Source of the DNA: Epichloe hybrida
Taxonomy: Eukaryota; Ascomycota; Sordariomycetes; Hypocreales; Clavicipitaceae
Direction of reading: 5' to 3'
Length of the DNA stretch: 64,000 nt
Assembly: GCA_019022495.1 (NCBI GenBank)
Contig: JAFEKR010000006.1
Coordinates: 372,001 to 436,000, forward strand
Part shown: piece after piece, positions 55,201 through 64,000 of the stretch
How positions within the stretch are numbered: the first letter of the stretch is position 1
How the letters are laid out: the number at the start of each line of letters is the position of its first letter
The notes under the pieces: model-generated
Told to the model about the DNA's origin: nothing
Seen by the model: the letters and a program-made list of their open reading frames with translations, nothing else
Databases searched by the model: none
Program-made: the position numbers and the translations under genes

Positions 55201-56371
55201 CCGTGTCGCTATCCTCCACGGAAGCTATATGGGGTGTTCTTGTGTGACGAATTGGGGACTTTGCTTGGATACTAAGGCGTACCTCTCCGGATACGGCTGT
55301 TTGATTGCCTTCTGCAGAGAACGCGGAAGCTTCTTCCGGATGTTGCTCAAAGAGGTTGGCGGAATTACCGCTATCCTCCATCTCAATGTCCTTAGAGTTG
55401 TAAGCTGCTGGAGAAGGCATGGACTTTGGCCACTTGTCGCTTGATCTTGGCGAAGCTAAGTTGGAGTGCATTCGCATGGAGGGCTGTTCTCTGTAGCGGT
55501 AATCAGCAGCCCACGCGGAGCTAAGACCGCTGGGTTCAGGAAACTCGCATCCCTCTTGAACTTGCGGCAGCATTTCCCATGGCCCAAGGGCGAACGGGGA
55601 TGAGCCATATGGTCCCAATGAAGATGCATACCGCAAACCACCACCATCATATAGTCCTGAAAGCAGACTGGGGCCATCCTCAGCCGCTGCTCCTTGATTG
55701 TATCCGGGGATACCGTCCAAAGCATCTGGATCAGGATACGGTCCTTGCAAGTGCATGTAGTCCAGCATAGCGTCGGTGTCGTCGGTGTCGGTCGCCCAGG
55801 GCTGGTTGTCGACTGTAGCCTCCATCTGAACATCATTTTCATCGACTGTTTTTGAACCAGTTTTTGCCATGTCATGATCCGATGAGTCCTTGAGCAGAAC
55901 GATATCCTCTTCCTCTCCCTCCTCCTCTTCCTCTTCCACATCATCTTCACCGCTCAAGTCTCCGTCTCCGTCGTCTTCGACCTCTTCCGACTCCGACTCC
56001 GACTCATAATCGGCTTCTTCTCCAGGAATTCCGACGTCGACCTCGTGACGCATGTTTTCGATGTGGCCGTTGTTGACAATTATCTCACCAGTGGAGAGAT
56101 CAATCTCATCGCCAATGCCTTCAAAGTCGCGGTCATATTTTTCGAAAATGCGGGCCATTGTGGCTCGAAATCGATCATCGGCATAGGCCTTTTCAATAGC
56201 AAGCTGATACCCATCGTCGCGTTCGACAGAGCCTGGTTGTTTTTGAGCCGGCGCTGCTTCGGTATCATCGTCGCCGTCATACTCCTCCCAGTCGTCCTCG
56301 AATTCTTCTTCGTCGTCGTCCCACGCTTGGAGTGGCTCGCCCAGTCGCCGCCGCTTGACTGGGGGTTCCAT
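52217..56371 (-). CDS. SCM3: Scm3/HJURP-type CENP-A chaperone with AT-hooks
   Basis: Deposits the centromeric histone CENP-A. Single exon, 1384 aa. The N-terminus starts MEPPVKRRRLGEP, followed by an acidic stretch. The Scm3 core lies at about residues 65-114: ADDRFRATMARIFEKYDRDF, then EGIGDEIDLSTGEIIVNNGH and IENMRHEVDVG, the diagnostic block. Three AT-hooks (GRGRPRKYP near 517, KRGRPRKSE near 600, KRGRPRKYP near 720) surround a Gln-rich tract. A long Ser/Pro-rich disordered part follows. The C-terminus ends CGVDGYTCNRDFCFTCL, a Cys cluster that could bind zinc. Size and AT-hooks fit filamentous-ascomycete Scm3 proteins, which are far larger than the yeast one. The stop follows directly after the Cys cluster, so no last intron is needed. 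Confidence 0.88.
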   Translation of the reverse strand: MEPPVKRRRLGEPLQAWDDDEEEFEDDWEEYDGDDDTEAAPAQKQPGSVERDDGYQLAIEKAYADDRFRATMARIFEKYDRDFEGIGDEIDLSTGEIIVNNGHIENMRHEVDVGIPGEEADYESESESEEVEDDGDGDLSGEDDVEEEEEEGEEEDIVLLKDSSDHDMAKTGSKTVDENDVQMEATVDNQPWATDTDDTDAMLDYMHLQGPYPDPDALDGIPGYNQGAAAEDGPSLLSGLYDGGGLRYASSLGPYGSSPFALGPWEMLPQVQEGCEFPEPSGLSSAWAADYRYREQPSMRMHSNLASPRSSDKWPKSMPSPAAYNSKDIEMEDSGNSANLFEQHPEEASAFSAEGNQTAVSGEVRLSIQAKSPIRHTRTPHIASVEDSDTVEDPVFSAGDLETSSQTGDDALVSTQAHKPEASNRVIPDSQDTCLSQEDDAVPPTAPTGARASYNKPSHQNFDLACMLSDDETPLFTLPPGVTINNHPKKVVGSVANPGSVGISGISSDDTAVKRGRGRPRKYPRPDGHGQQSDSSQPKKHKSRFKVPAPYASATRIDPDSRNSSIPAQPTYFVPNVPGIPTFAAADQSEAESGTKRKRGRPRKSETPQQQAQQPFMHYPAQMFGQPYFFPPFQFGFQPQSFHHPFQATMQQPFQAFQTFPPQMAYQPLQTSYPQQPLVQFQQQMIQQPIQQLLQQPSPQPRPVSTGENTQQEPVKRKRGRPRKYPVGYKRVRRKVQIPGLQNGMTAFLSGHPNITPVTEDAWYGVARQLAHDISSLQGGYFLSNGFQVQTQTYEPGIERPRLSPKKQFEDSPSESASEGELELHDTGRITEVLDNANDAMSSKPPSGDAHRADGSETFEDSECSEDSESSELAANDDDAGFAIMESPKSVAQSVEPTPSPPSPPMSTRRSSPSTREKHSATTPTPVRNMGSRTPTSIQVSKSRTPVSHKSDAFDLPSSPMSRHIRTGLSSKASIAEAAYTELTDFEEELILPVEDDVTDFARDDEAPPVDPADLQSLLPNETLADLPTEPVAFMDVSSVTTPSTPKSKKASSATFTPQGLLKTRSPTPLTDPDEIFAPSQPGMDGIPSPSARTPTASPSLFVSSPVQTAPRTPDQPRSNLAATVTRQSPLPRAAMVPRSAERCTPIFLDVKRPPPKWPNVTEKRTMGDLKQAMIAPKTKAQDSRSQGPKQMSLKSMFGQVISDKPVERKEDIRSSLPTAEAKRYSSLKVPGTKVSTTSKPSRQLVPEAEINKDKKRQGSRRSLLSLVSGSGKGQEGDDDEDELGSPVQSKSSSSSKLPRSFIASEVGVHSTRKIWKSTPRTTEDPVRPERERAKEKKSKKKRRHTEGSVSKRSGPATSNGNTNGQECGVDGYTCNRDFCFTCL

Positions 56372-56979
56372 TGGCCCCCATGTGGTGCGTGTAGTCTAAA
56401 CCTGTAACAGCCTGAAGTTGCGATGCATTTGTTCATGTGTGCTCAAGAAGAGTGTGATTGCACAATTGGGTTGTCGTTTGCGTCGGTGTTGAAGGTATGG
56501 GTCTGGCTCCAAAGGTGGAAAGGAAAAAAGAAAGTGGTCTCTCGTTCAAGGTTCAAGTGGTCGAGACCAACACTTATTAGACCAGACAACCAGACGCGTC
56601 GTGTTGCTGCAGCCACCAGCCATGGCGCGCGTTAAGTGGTGGGCTGGGCTGTGCAGCACAGCACTGACACCACTGACACCCCACTATTATACAGCAGACA
56701 ACACCGCGTGCCCGTCGCGCACATCATCTGACGTCGGACCGGACCGGCCTCTGGTGGATCGGCAAAGTGACACATCAAACATCATTGATCGTTGCATCAT
56801 TGCACCATTGCATCATTGCATCGCAAGTCATTTTGCCTCCGCAATTACTATTTCATGCTGTTGAGCTTCCTCAAACAACCCTTCTCCGGAAATAATCGGA
56901 CTTGTCCCAGTTCAGAGCACCCTTTTCTACGAAATTCCGACAGGGAAATGTTCGGTGAAACGTTGACATTGCAATCACA
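56372..56979. promoter_or_regulatory. Divergent promoter between Scm3 and ATG6
   Basis: 608 bp. A GCATCATT-type run (56793-56823, TTGCATCATTGCACCATTGC and onward) and CACTGACACC direct copies (56662-56682) are visible. No gene seen. Confidence 0.5.
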
Positions 56980-58516
56980 ATGTTCTGCCAGAAGTGTCGG
57001 CAGCCACTCAAGCTCGATGGCTCTCTCCAAGACCTAAATCCAGCGGCATACGATATTCTAATATGTAAGTCCCATCCAACTTGGCATAGTCCCGACAAGA
57101 TTCTCATGCAAAATCATATCCTTAGCCGCCACAACCCCGGCAGCTTCCCAGCGACCGGCCGAGCCCCGATCCTCACTTCTTCAATCGCAGGAGCAAGCAA
57201 GAAAGTCACTTTACGACCAAGTATCCCAAAATACCAATCATCCGACGTTCAAGAGACACCATGGAGGCCAGCCGCGTGACTCGACCATGTCTTTCATATA
57301 CCTCACCGAGTCGCAAGTTGGTCACCTGCAACCACCAGTCAAGGAGCCTACTCCGCCCCCAAAATCAGAGCTACGAGGATCAAGATCGGCTCAAGAGCCT
57401 GTATCCAATAACCAGCAGTCGAAAATGAGCGATGAGATGGAGAGAGTTAATAGACTGTTCGAGATTCTGTCGTCGAGATCCGACATCGACCACCCTGTAT
57501 GTGTGGAATGCACCGATTCGCTGGTCGACGGGCTGCAAAGAAAGCTGGAGGCATCGATCAGGGAGCGAGACGCGTATGTGAAGTATCTTCGACAGGTCAA
57601 AACAGAGAGACCAAGCGCAGATGAGATCAAAGCTCGACAGGATGCATTGAAAAGGGCAGAGAGGGACAGAGCCGTGGCAATGGACGAGCTGAAGAAGCTA
57701 GAGGTTGAAAAGGATGCGCTTGACGAGGAAATAGTAGCCCTCGAGGAGGAATCCCGTCAGCTCGACAAGGAAGAGGAGCTGTTTTGGAGGGAACGAAATG
57801 CCTTCGCCACCAAGATGGCCGATTTCCAGGCAGAACGAGATAGCATCAACGCCAAGTACAACCACGATTCGCAGCTTCTCGAAAAGCTGCAGCGCTCCAA
57901 CGTGTACAACGACACCTTTTGCATCAGCCACGACGGCAGCTTTGCTACAATCAACGGGCTTCGTCTGGGGAGGTTATCGAATAAGCCAGTTGACTGGCCA
58001 GAGATCAATGCGGCGTGGGGCCATGCCCTTCTGCTTCTCGTCACGGTAGCAGAGAAGCTAGATTACAAGTTCCACGGCTTCGATCCGCAGCCCATGGGTA
58101 GCACGTCGAGAATCGTTCGCTACGATGTACCAAGTCCCTCGTCCAGCAGACTCGGTAACGGAGCCATGCAAGCACCGCCCAAGAAGCATGTGCTTGAACT
58201 TTTCAGCTCCGGGGATATGCCCTTGGGCCTGACTTTCATGCACCGTAAATTCGACAACGCCATGGTTGCTTTTTTGGAACTCGTACGACAGCTTGGTGCA
58301 CACGTGCAGCGTCAAACCGAACGATCAGCCAACATGCTCAGCTTGCCGTACAGAATTGAAGGAGACAAGATTGGCGACGTGAGCATCAAATTGGGTATCG
58401 CGCAAGATGATGGTTGGACTAAAGCCTGCAAACTTACCCTCACATGCTGCAAATTCCTGTTGGCGCACGCCAGCAACGTTGGCTCGACTGCTAGAAGCAC
58501 AAACACGTCAAGTTGA
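56980..58516 (+). CDS. ATG6: ATG6/Vps30 (Beclin 1), PI3-kinase complex subunit
   Basis: Core regulatory subunit of both Vps34 complexes (autophagy and endosomal sorting). Predicted 491 aa from exons 56980-57064 and 57126-58516. The N-terminus MFCQKCRQPLKLDGSLQDLN has the CxxC of fungal Atg6. The 61-nt intron (GTAAGT...CTTAG) restores AAYDILISAATTP. It then reads QEQARKSLYDQVSQNTNHPT and STMSFIYLTESQVGHL, a Beclin BH3-like/flexible region. The coiled coil spans about 150-255 (KLEASIRERDAYVKYLRQVK). The BARA domain begins YNDTFCISHDGSFATINGLR, continues GRLSNKPVDWPEINAAWGHA and ends with LTCCKFLLAHASN. An in-frame Met within MSFIYLTES (57287) is not the start because the N-terminal Cys motif and linker precede it in frame. 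Confidence 0.96.
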
Positions 58517-59200
58517 GTTGGCATCGTGGTTTAGTTCGAACCAGCACTTGTATGCTTTTGTCACTCGGCAAGCACGGGACAGGGGCAAGGAATGTTCAAA
58601 TTGGCATATCATGTCAATTTCTGTCTCTCACTCCACCGTTGTTTCGGAATGATACATGATCATGCTCTCGCCCTCGATTACGCAGGCCCTACCTAGCAGG
58701 GTGTACATACATGTAGGTGACATTTACGCAATCATGCGTGGAGCTTTAGACCCAGTGCATCAAGATGCGCACATTCCCGAGATCCAAGATAGGGAAAGGG
58801 AACGCGTTTCCTACAAAGGCTGCCAAGATGAGATACTCGTCGTGCGTATTTTCGAAGCTTGGGAGAAGATGCATAACTCGGCTTTGACGCCGATTCATCC
58901 TCGAGTCTTTGCCTCGAGTCAACCACCTTCCAAGATGGTCATTCAACCATCACACATGCCAAGGCCATGAGGACGTCGAGACTACAGAGAAGCCGTTATA
59001 TCCTCATCGAGGTGTTTGATTGTGACACGTCTTACACAGGCACGATCCGTCACATGATATCCGCTCAATGCGTGTTGTCATTCGTTCATCCAAGTCATAC
59101 GTATGCACTCGTTGCTCATAAGCCATCCAAAATAAACATCAAATCTGTCTTGTGGAACAACAGCCACACCGTGCTCCATCTCGTGCACATGGCCCATTGC
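58517..59200. other. Convergent intergenic region between ATG6 and the kelch gene
   Basis: 684 bp between facing 3' ends. No gene or repeat recognised. Confidence 0.5.
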
Positions 59201-60730
59201 TCAAACTTCAATCGTGAAATGGCTGATTTGGGAATAATACGCATGAACTGCCAACTCCAATATGAATACATCCCCAAACACCTCGTCGTCGTCAAGACCC
59301 CCAACTACCAACAACCTGCTGTCGTGGAGTACTGTCCCGTGGTAGCCCCTGCCGCTCGGCGGCTTGCCATAAACCTTTCTCTTGTCCCATGTCATGGTCA
59401 CCAGGTTGAGCAGCAGCACATCGTTGCAGTATTCATCGCCGTCGTGACCACCCAGGACGAATAGGTAGGAGCCTACTATGGTAGCCGTGTGCGATAAGCG
59501 CCTATACGTCATGGGCATATTGACAAATGTCCATGCATGTGTCTCAATATCATAAATCCAAACGTCGTCGAAACACTCGCGGCCGTCGGAGCCACCGAAT
59601 ATGATGAGCTTACTGCCCACCATGTTGGCGGTGTGGTACCCTCGGGCCTTGGGACGGGTCTCCGTGCCGCTGCTCGAAACGGCATTTTCGGGACCAGATA
59701 TGAGTTTCCAGATCATCTTGGTGGGATCGCTGACATCGAGCCTCCATATGTCATTGAGGGCTCTGACGCCGTCCCCTCCCCCGAACACGTAGATGCCATT
59801 CTTGTACAAGCAGGCCGTGTGAGCTCTTCGCTTGGAGGGGATCTTGTCTCCCAGGACACGAGGTTTGGTCCATCGAAAGTTCAACGTGTCTAAAACGTAT
59901 ACGTCATTATAGTAGGCGGGGCCATCGCCGCCTCCAAATACAACCAGCTTCTTGCCGACCGCTGTGCAGGTCATGGCCCTCAAGGCCGTCGGGATTTCGC
60001 CAACCACATGGGGCGCCGACCAGTAGAACGCGTCGGCATCCAAAACGTAGACCGTGTTGAAGCATGTTCTTGCATCACAGCCGCCGAAGATGTAGATGTT
60101 TGATCCAATCAATGTGGTCGTGTGAGCTCGCAAGTTCGAGTGTGGTGATCCAGAAACAAATGCCTTGGACCAGTACATGCCAGATGCTGGAGCAGGTTCA
60201 ACATCGGGGGCACTTTCGGCATCGGGCAAAGGGGGGAAGGGTACATGCTGTCCTCGGGGAGGTCTGGTGATCTTCGTGGGCTGCCGAGCTGTAGCAGACG
60301 CAGTCAAGGTCTTTCGGCCACCTAGAGAGGAAGTGGTGCGTGAGGCAGACGGCTGCTTCTTCTCACCCTCTTCGCTTTCAGCCGGTGGATCAGGACCATT
60401 TGAGATGGACGGCAACGATGCGACGTATGTATTTGAGCCAGGGTTGGAAGCTACTTGTGAGGCTGATTGGGAGCGCTGGCGGATAGAGAGGTCGGACGGC
60501 TTCCGTCGTCGATGATTGATGCTTTTACTCGCTAGATGGCCCGGTGTGTGGCTACGCGGCAAGGGCGCAGACTCGGGCTGCTCATCTTCTGAATCGTCTG
60601 AGTCGCGGGATGTAGTCTTTTGTTGCTGAGATTGATCGGGCGCGGCAATCGTGGCGGGCTTGTTTGGCCGAATGGGCTTGGTTTTGACCGACTTGTGAGG
60701 GGAGCGAGATGATTTGCCGGCGTCGGACAT
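59201..60730 (-). CDS. Kelch-repeat protein with six blades
   Basis: Single exon, 509 aa from MSDAGKSSRSPHKSVKTKPI. The first 170 residues are basic, Ser-rich and disordered. Six kelch repeats follow, each with a small-hydrophobic strand, GG, and a conserved Tyr/Trp-Asp: IYIFGGCDA...VYVLD, LVVFGGGDG...VYVLD, IYVFGGGDG...IWRLD, LIIFGGSDG...VWIYD, LFVLGGHDG...VLLLN and LLVVGGLDD...VFILE, predicting a six-bladed beta-propeller. It ends AYYSQISHFTIEV. A further in-frame Met 81 nt upstream is less likely because the preceding residues (QARQCPAGRELFACGDD) do not match the family's basic start. Kelch proteins of this layout serve as scaffolds or adaptors; partner unknown. Confidence 0.87.
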   Translation of the reverse strand: MSDAGKSSRSPHKSVKTKPIRPNKPATIAAPDQSQQQKTTSRDSDDSEDEQPESAPLPRSHTPGHLASKSINHRRRKPSDLSIRQRSQSASQVASNPGSNTYVASLPSISNGPDPPAESEEGEKKQPSASRTTSSLGGRKTLTASATARQPTKITRPPRGQHVPFPPLPDAESAPDVEPAPASGMYWSKAFVSGSPHSNLRAHTTTLIGSNIYIFGGCDARTCFNTVYVLDADAFYWSAPHVVGEIPTALRAMTCTAVGKKLVVFGGGDGPAYYNDVYVLDTLNFRWTKPRVLGDKIPSKRRAHTACLYKNGIYVFGGGDGVRALNDIWRLDVSDPTKMIWKLISGPENAVSSSGTETRPKARGYHTANMVGSKLIIFGGSDGRECFDDVWIYDIETHAWTFVNMPMTYRRLSHTATIVGSYLFVLGGHDGDEYCNDVLLLNLVTMTWDKRKVYGKPPSGRGYHGTVLHDSRLLVVGGLDDDEVFGDVFILELAVHAYYSQISHFTIEV

Positions 60731-61649
60731 GTCGTCACCGCAAGCAAAAAGCTCACGGCCCGCGGGGCATTGGCGAGCTTGGTGATTGGCGAGGAGAGGA
60801 GTTCGATGCAAGTTGCAAGTAGAGTCTTGACGGGAGAAGAAAAGAAGCTGCGGATGGCGGATGGCGGATGGCGGATGGCGGATGGCGGATGGCGGATGGC
60901 GGATGGCGGATGGCGGATGGCGGATGGCGGATGGCGGATGGCAGATGGCAGATGGCAGATGGCAGATGGCGGATGGCGGAGGAAGAGCAGGCAGATCATG
61001 CCATTCGTCATCATCCCAAGTCGTTCATGATCTCCGGCCAGTTTCAAGTTTCATCACTCAAACTCAGCCTGAAGTAAAAAAACATTGAAGGCTCCTCCTT
61101 CGCGAAGGGACCCGTCACGTCACGTCACCCGTCACCCCACCATGCCGTGTCAACTACGGACGTAGCACGGAGTAGGAGTCAGATGCAGATAAGATGAATC
61201 TGGATGCAGATGCTGTGAGCAGTGGAGGCTGGCAGCTGTGGGCAGCTGTAGACAGTGTCCCTCGGGGGTTTACGAAAGCCTACTTTTTTTTTAACCGACA
61301 CCTCGCTGTACCGACGGCCCGTTTTTGGCAACTGCGCCAGACTGGTGGAAATTTTTGCCGCCACCAGCCAGACTCATCTCTACATTTTCATACCGACGTA
61401 CATGGTAGCATGTACCCAAAACACTATTGTCTTCATCTGTACTAGAGTCAAAAGTTGTACCGAATTCTTGACCAGACACTTTCAAATCCGTAATCCTTCC
61501 TTGGAAACTGTACTGTGCGTGCACAAAACAGCTGCCCCAGGTCCATCCTTGCCTCTCCCAGCAGGCAGTGTCATCTCTGTCAGAGATTGACTAGCCATCA
61601 GCTTCAAGCTTCTGCAGATCCCAAGTACCTTTCTTATGCATAGACCATA
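60731..61649. promoter_or_regulatory. Divergent promoter between the kelch gene and DUS3, with minisatellite
   Basis: 919 bp dominated by the CGGATGG array (60851-60980), which starts about 120 bp from the kelch start codon. The Dus3 side has a short upstream reading frame that overlaps the start codon. CACGTCACGTCACC direct words (61114-61130) and GCACGGAGTAG (61168-61178) are visible. No other gene seen. Confidence 0.5.
60851..60980. repeat. Heptamer minisatellite (CGGATGG)18, with an internal CAGATGG block
   Basis: Eighteen 7-bp units plus four bases: thirteen CGGATGG, then four CAGATGG, then one CGGATGG and a partial unit. All variants sit in one block, as expected if one mutated unit was amplified. 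Period 7 is not a multiple of 3 but three units make 21 nt, so it can be read in frame, although it lies outside the predicted coding regions. Confidence 0.96.
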
Positions 61650-61650
61650 A
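61636..61650 (+). promoter_or_regulatory. Four-codon upstream ORF overlapping the DUS3 start (TAATG)
   Basis: ATG CAT AGA CCA TAA; its stop shares an A with the main ATG (TAATG). This is a termination-reinitiation layout. It acts only if the transcript begins upstream of 61636, which is inferred. Confidence 0.6.
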
Positions 61651-64000
61651 TGGCTGATAACGGTGACACCAAAATGGCTGGCCAGGACCAAGCTCCTTCA
61701 GCCCAGCCTGGCAGTGGTCCAGCAGCTTTGGCCAAGACTTGCAATAAGTTCGATGCCCCGATGCCTACAGACCTTGCAAACGCTCTGTCACATGAAAAAG
61801 ACGATTCGCATTCCGAGGAACGGGCCGCGAAAAGACCTAGAATGGATGATCCGGCTGGCTCCAACGATGTGAGCAATGGCCAAAAAGCAAACGAAAACAA
61901 CTCAAACTCGCAACATGGCGATGAAAATGAGAATAAGAATGGAAGTGGAAGTGGAAATGGCGAGGCACCCCCCGCTGGTACGAATGGGACCGTCGATCGC
62001 CGTGCTGGTTTGGCTCCAATCAAAAAGGAGTGAGTTTGTGGCCTGAAAACACGAATAACTCTACCCGAAACTAACGTGTTTCAAGATACATCATCGAAGT
62101 GTCTACCAATAGAAACTCAAAATCAGATAATGTAGATGATGATGCCGCTGAGGGCCGGGGGGGTAATGCCCGAGATGCGAGAGACTCGAGAGAAGACAGG
62201 GACGGTGGTCCCAAGGGCAAAAAGGGCAACAAAGAAAAGAGAAGGAAGGGCCAAAATACCGAGCGTAGCTTCGGCAACTCCCGGGATGCCATTCAGCTCT
62301 GCAACAGTCGTGCACTGTACTCTGAGTTTTCTCCTCACGAATGCAAGTATGGCGACAAATGCCGCATGTCACACGATGTACGCAAGTATCTCGAGGAGGG
62401 ACGTCGTGGCGATGTGGAAGCTTTCGATGGAAAATGCCCTGTTTTCGAACAATATGGCACCTGCTTCTCTGGCTGGAAATGCAGATTTGTCAGAAGCCAC
62501 ATGAAGGAGGCTGAGCACGAGGATGGACGCAAAGAGCTGGTTCTCATCGACAAGTCAAATGAAAAGAGGTTCGCTGGAGAGGATGGAACCAAAGGTGTCA
62601 AAGTATCTGGCGGTGACGGAACAGACGAACGCCGCCCTGGAGTATACAACAACGTTGACATGTCCATCAAGATTGAGCTGAACCGAAAACGAGTCGACTT
62701 CACCAAGGCAGACGAATACATCAAGTGGATGAACGATGAAGCCAACATCAACAACGAGTTTCACCAGCGCCGCAAGGACCAGTCCACAGAAAGTATCGAC
62801 GACATTCGGGCCCGATATGTCGATCCTCCTTTCAAGCCCTCGGAGAAGCGGCGCCTGTACTTTGGTCCAGAAACACCGGCGTTGGCCCCCCTCACCACCC
62901 AGGGCAATCTGCCTTTCCGTCGACTCTGCGTCGAGCTGGGATGCGAGCTGACGTACTCGGAGATGGCCATGAGCATGCCTCTTCTCCAAGGCACCAAGGC
63001 TGACTGGACATTGCTCAGGGCACATGAATCAGAGGTCTCGCCGCCAGCTTTCAAGCCAAGCAAGACCAACTTTGTCTTTGATGATTACGATCACGCGCGG
63101 GATATCAGGTTTGGCGCCCAAATCTCCGGCAACCAACCCTGGATCGTCACCAAAGCTGCCGACGCTCTCAACCGGTTCTGTCCCCATCTGCGTCTCATCG
63201 ACCTCAACTGCGGCTGCCCCATCGACATGGTGTTCAAGTCTGGCGGAGGCTCAGCCCTCCTCGAGGCCCAAGGCAAGCTCGAGCGCATGATCCGCGGCAT
63301 GAACGCCATGTCGGGCGAGATCCCCATCACGGCCAAGATACGAACAGGCGTCAAGAGCTCTCGCCCAACTGCCCCCTCCGTGATTGGCAAGCTAGCCTTC
63401 GGCTCCCGCGAGCACCGCGAACGTCTCGGCGCCCCGGGCTGCGCAGCCATCACCCTCCACGGCCGCAGCCGCGAGCAGCGATACACCAAACGCGCCGACT
63501 GGAGCTACATTGGCGAGTGCGCCGCCCTCATCAAGACATACAACGAGCAGAAGGATGCCCTGACGGACACGGCCGCCGAGCCAGACCCCAGCACGCTGCC
63601 CAACTCCAAAGATGGCCGTGTCTACTTCCTCGGCAACGGCGACTGCTACTCCCACATCGAGTACCAAGAACACGTGGAAAAGGCCCGCGTCGACACCGTC
63701 ATGATTGGCCGCGGCGCTCTCATCAAGCCCTGGCTGTTCGAAGAGATTGAAAAGGCCCAGTACCTCGACAAGTCGGCCACCGAGCGCCTCACCTACATTG
63801 AGAAGTTTGTCCGCTACGGCCTCGACGTCTGGGGCTCGGACGAGGTCGGCGTAGGCCTCACCCGCCGCTTCCTCCTCGAGTGGCTCAGCTTCGCGCATCG
63901 ATACGTCCCCATCGGGCTGCTGGAATACCTACCCCCCAGTCTGAACGATCGTCCTCCCGCGTATGTGGGCCGCAATGAGCTGGAAACGTTGATGGCAAGC
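61650..64000 (+). CDS. DUS3: tRNA-dihydrouridine(47) synthase Dus3, C-terminus beyond window
   Basis: FMN-dependent enzyme that reduces U47 in tRNA. Exons 61650-62029 and 62086 to the right edge; the intron (56 nt, GTGAGT...TCAAG) restores [13 protein letters not shown]. The N-terminal region is disordered. Two CCCH-type zinc fingers follow ([11 protein letters not shown] from Cys213, and [10 protein letters not shown]...CRFVRSH), the Dus3-specific feature. The TIM-barrel Dus domain begins with [20 protein letters not shown]. Catalytic Cys504 is in [17 protein letters not shown]-phosphate and tRNA-site words include [17 protein letters not shown] and [19 protein letters not shown]. The frame is open to position 64000 (NELETLMAS), so the last part of the helical domain is missing. 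The first cysteine of the first finger is 13 residues before the second, longer than usual, so its geometry should be taken with care. Confidence 0.96.

Noticed and set aside
57287..58516. ATG6 starting at MSFIYLTES
   Set aside because: An upstream exon with the N-terminal CxxC motif and an in-frame conserved linker shows the start is at 56980.
60851..60980. CRISPR-like array
   Set aside because: Units are contiguous 7-mers without spacers, in a eukaryotic promoter; it is a minisatellite.

Overview
This window is nuclear DNA of a filamentous ascomycete. The signs are short spliceosomal introns (about 55 to 190 nt) with GTRNGT donors and CTAAC/CTGAC branch points, compact genes mostly of about 0.5 to 4.3 kb, Pezizomycotina-type kinetochore and autophagy proteins, and no bacterial operon features. 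Protein style suggests a Sordariomycete, perhaps Hypocreales; that rank is a guess from memory of the families, not a measured result. I can support 21 protein genes and one tRNA gene.

Left part (1-14306): the 5' part of a metaxin/Sam37-like mitochondrial outer-membrane gene runs off the left edge on the minus strand. Its upstream region holds a heptamer array, and then a complete 640-bp non-autonomous DNA transposon with 61-bp terminal inverted repeats and a perfect 9-bp target duplication. After it comes an 11.8-kb stretch in which I find no convincing gene. It is unlike the rest of the window and rich in homopolymers, short tandem repeats, a G-run cluster and copies of a GTACGGAGTAC-type motif.

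Middle part (14307-37236): a conserved acidic nuclear-type protein, mitochondrial isoleucyl-tRNA synthetase, a large disordered protein with a C-terminal membrane segment, the SAC1 phosphoinositide phosphatase divergent from a RAB5/Vps21 GTPase (with a GC-AG intron), MIC60, two paralogous folylpolyglutamate synthase genes converging with 62 bp between stop codons, a URI/Bud27-type prefoldin-like protein, and tRNA-Val(AAC).

Right part (37509-64000): a twin CX9C protein, ribosomal protein uS17 (start codon split by an intron), the kinetochore scaffold Spc7/KNL1, ATG14, two small conserved fungal proteins, casein kinase 2 alpha, the CENP-A chaperone Scm3, ATG6/Beclin, a six-bladed kelch protein, and tRNA-dihydrouridine synthase Dus3 running off the right edge.

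Functional themes recur: mitochondrial biogenesis (Sam37, IleRS, MIC60, possibly the CX9C protein), phosphoinositide and endosome/autophagy traffic (SAC1, RAB5, ATG14, ATG6) and the centromere (Spc7, Scm3). ATG14 and ATG6 encode two subunits of the same PI3-kinase complex within about 13 kb, interleaved with two centromere genes. I see no biosynthetic cluster, virus, CRISPR array or defence island. The most novel-looking items are the transposon with its nested palindrome, the gene desert with its repeated motif, and several unusual splice and start arrangements.
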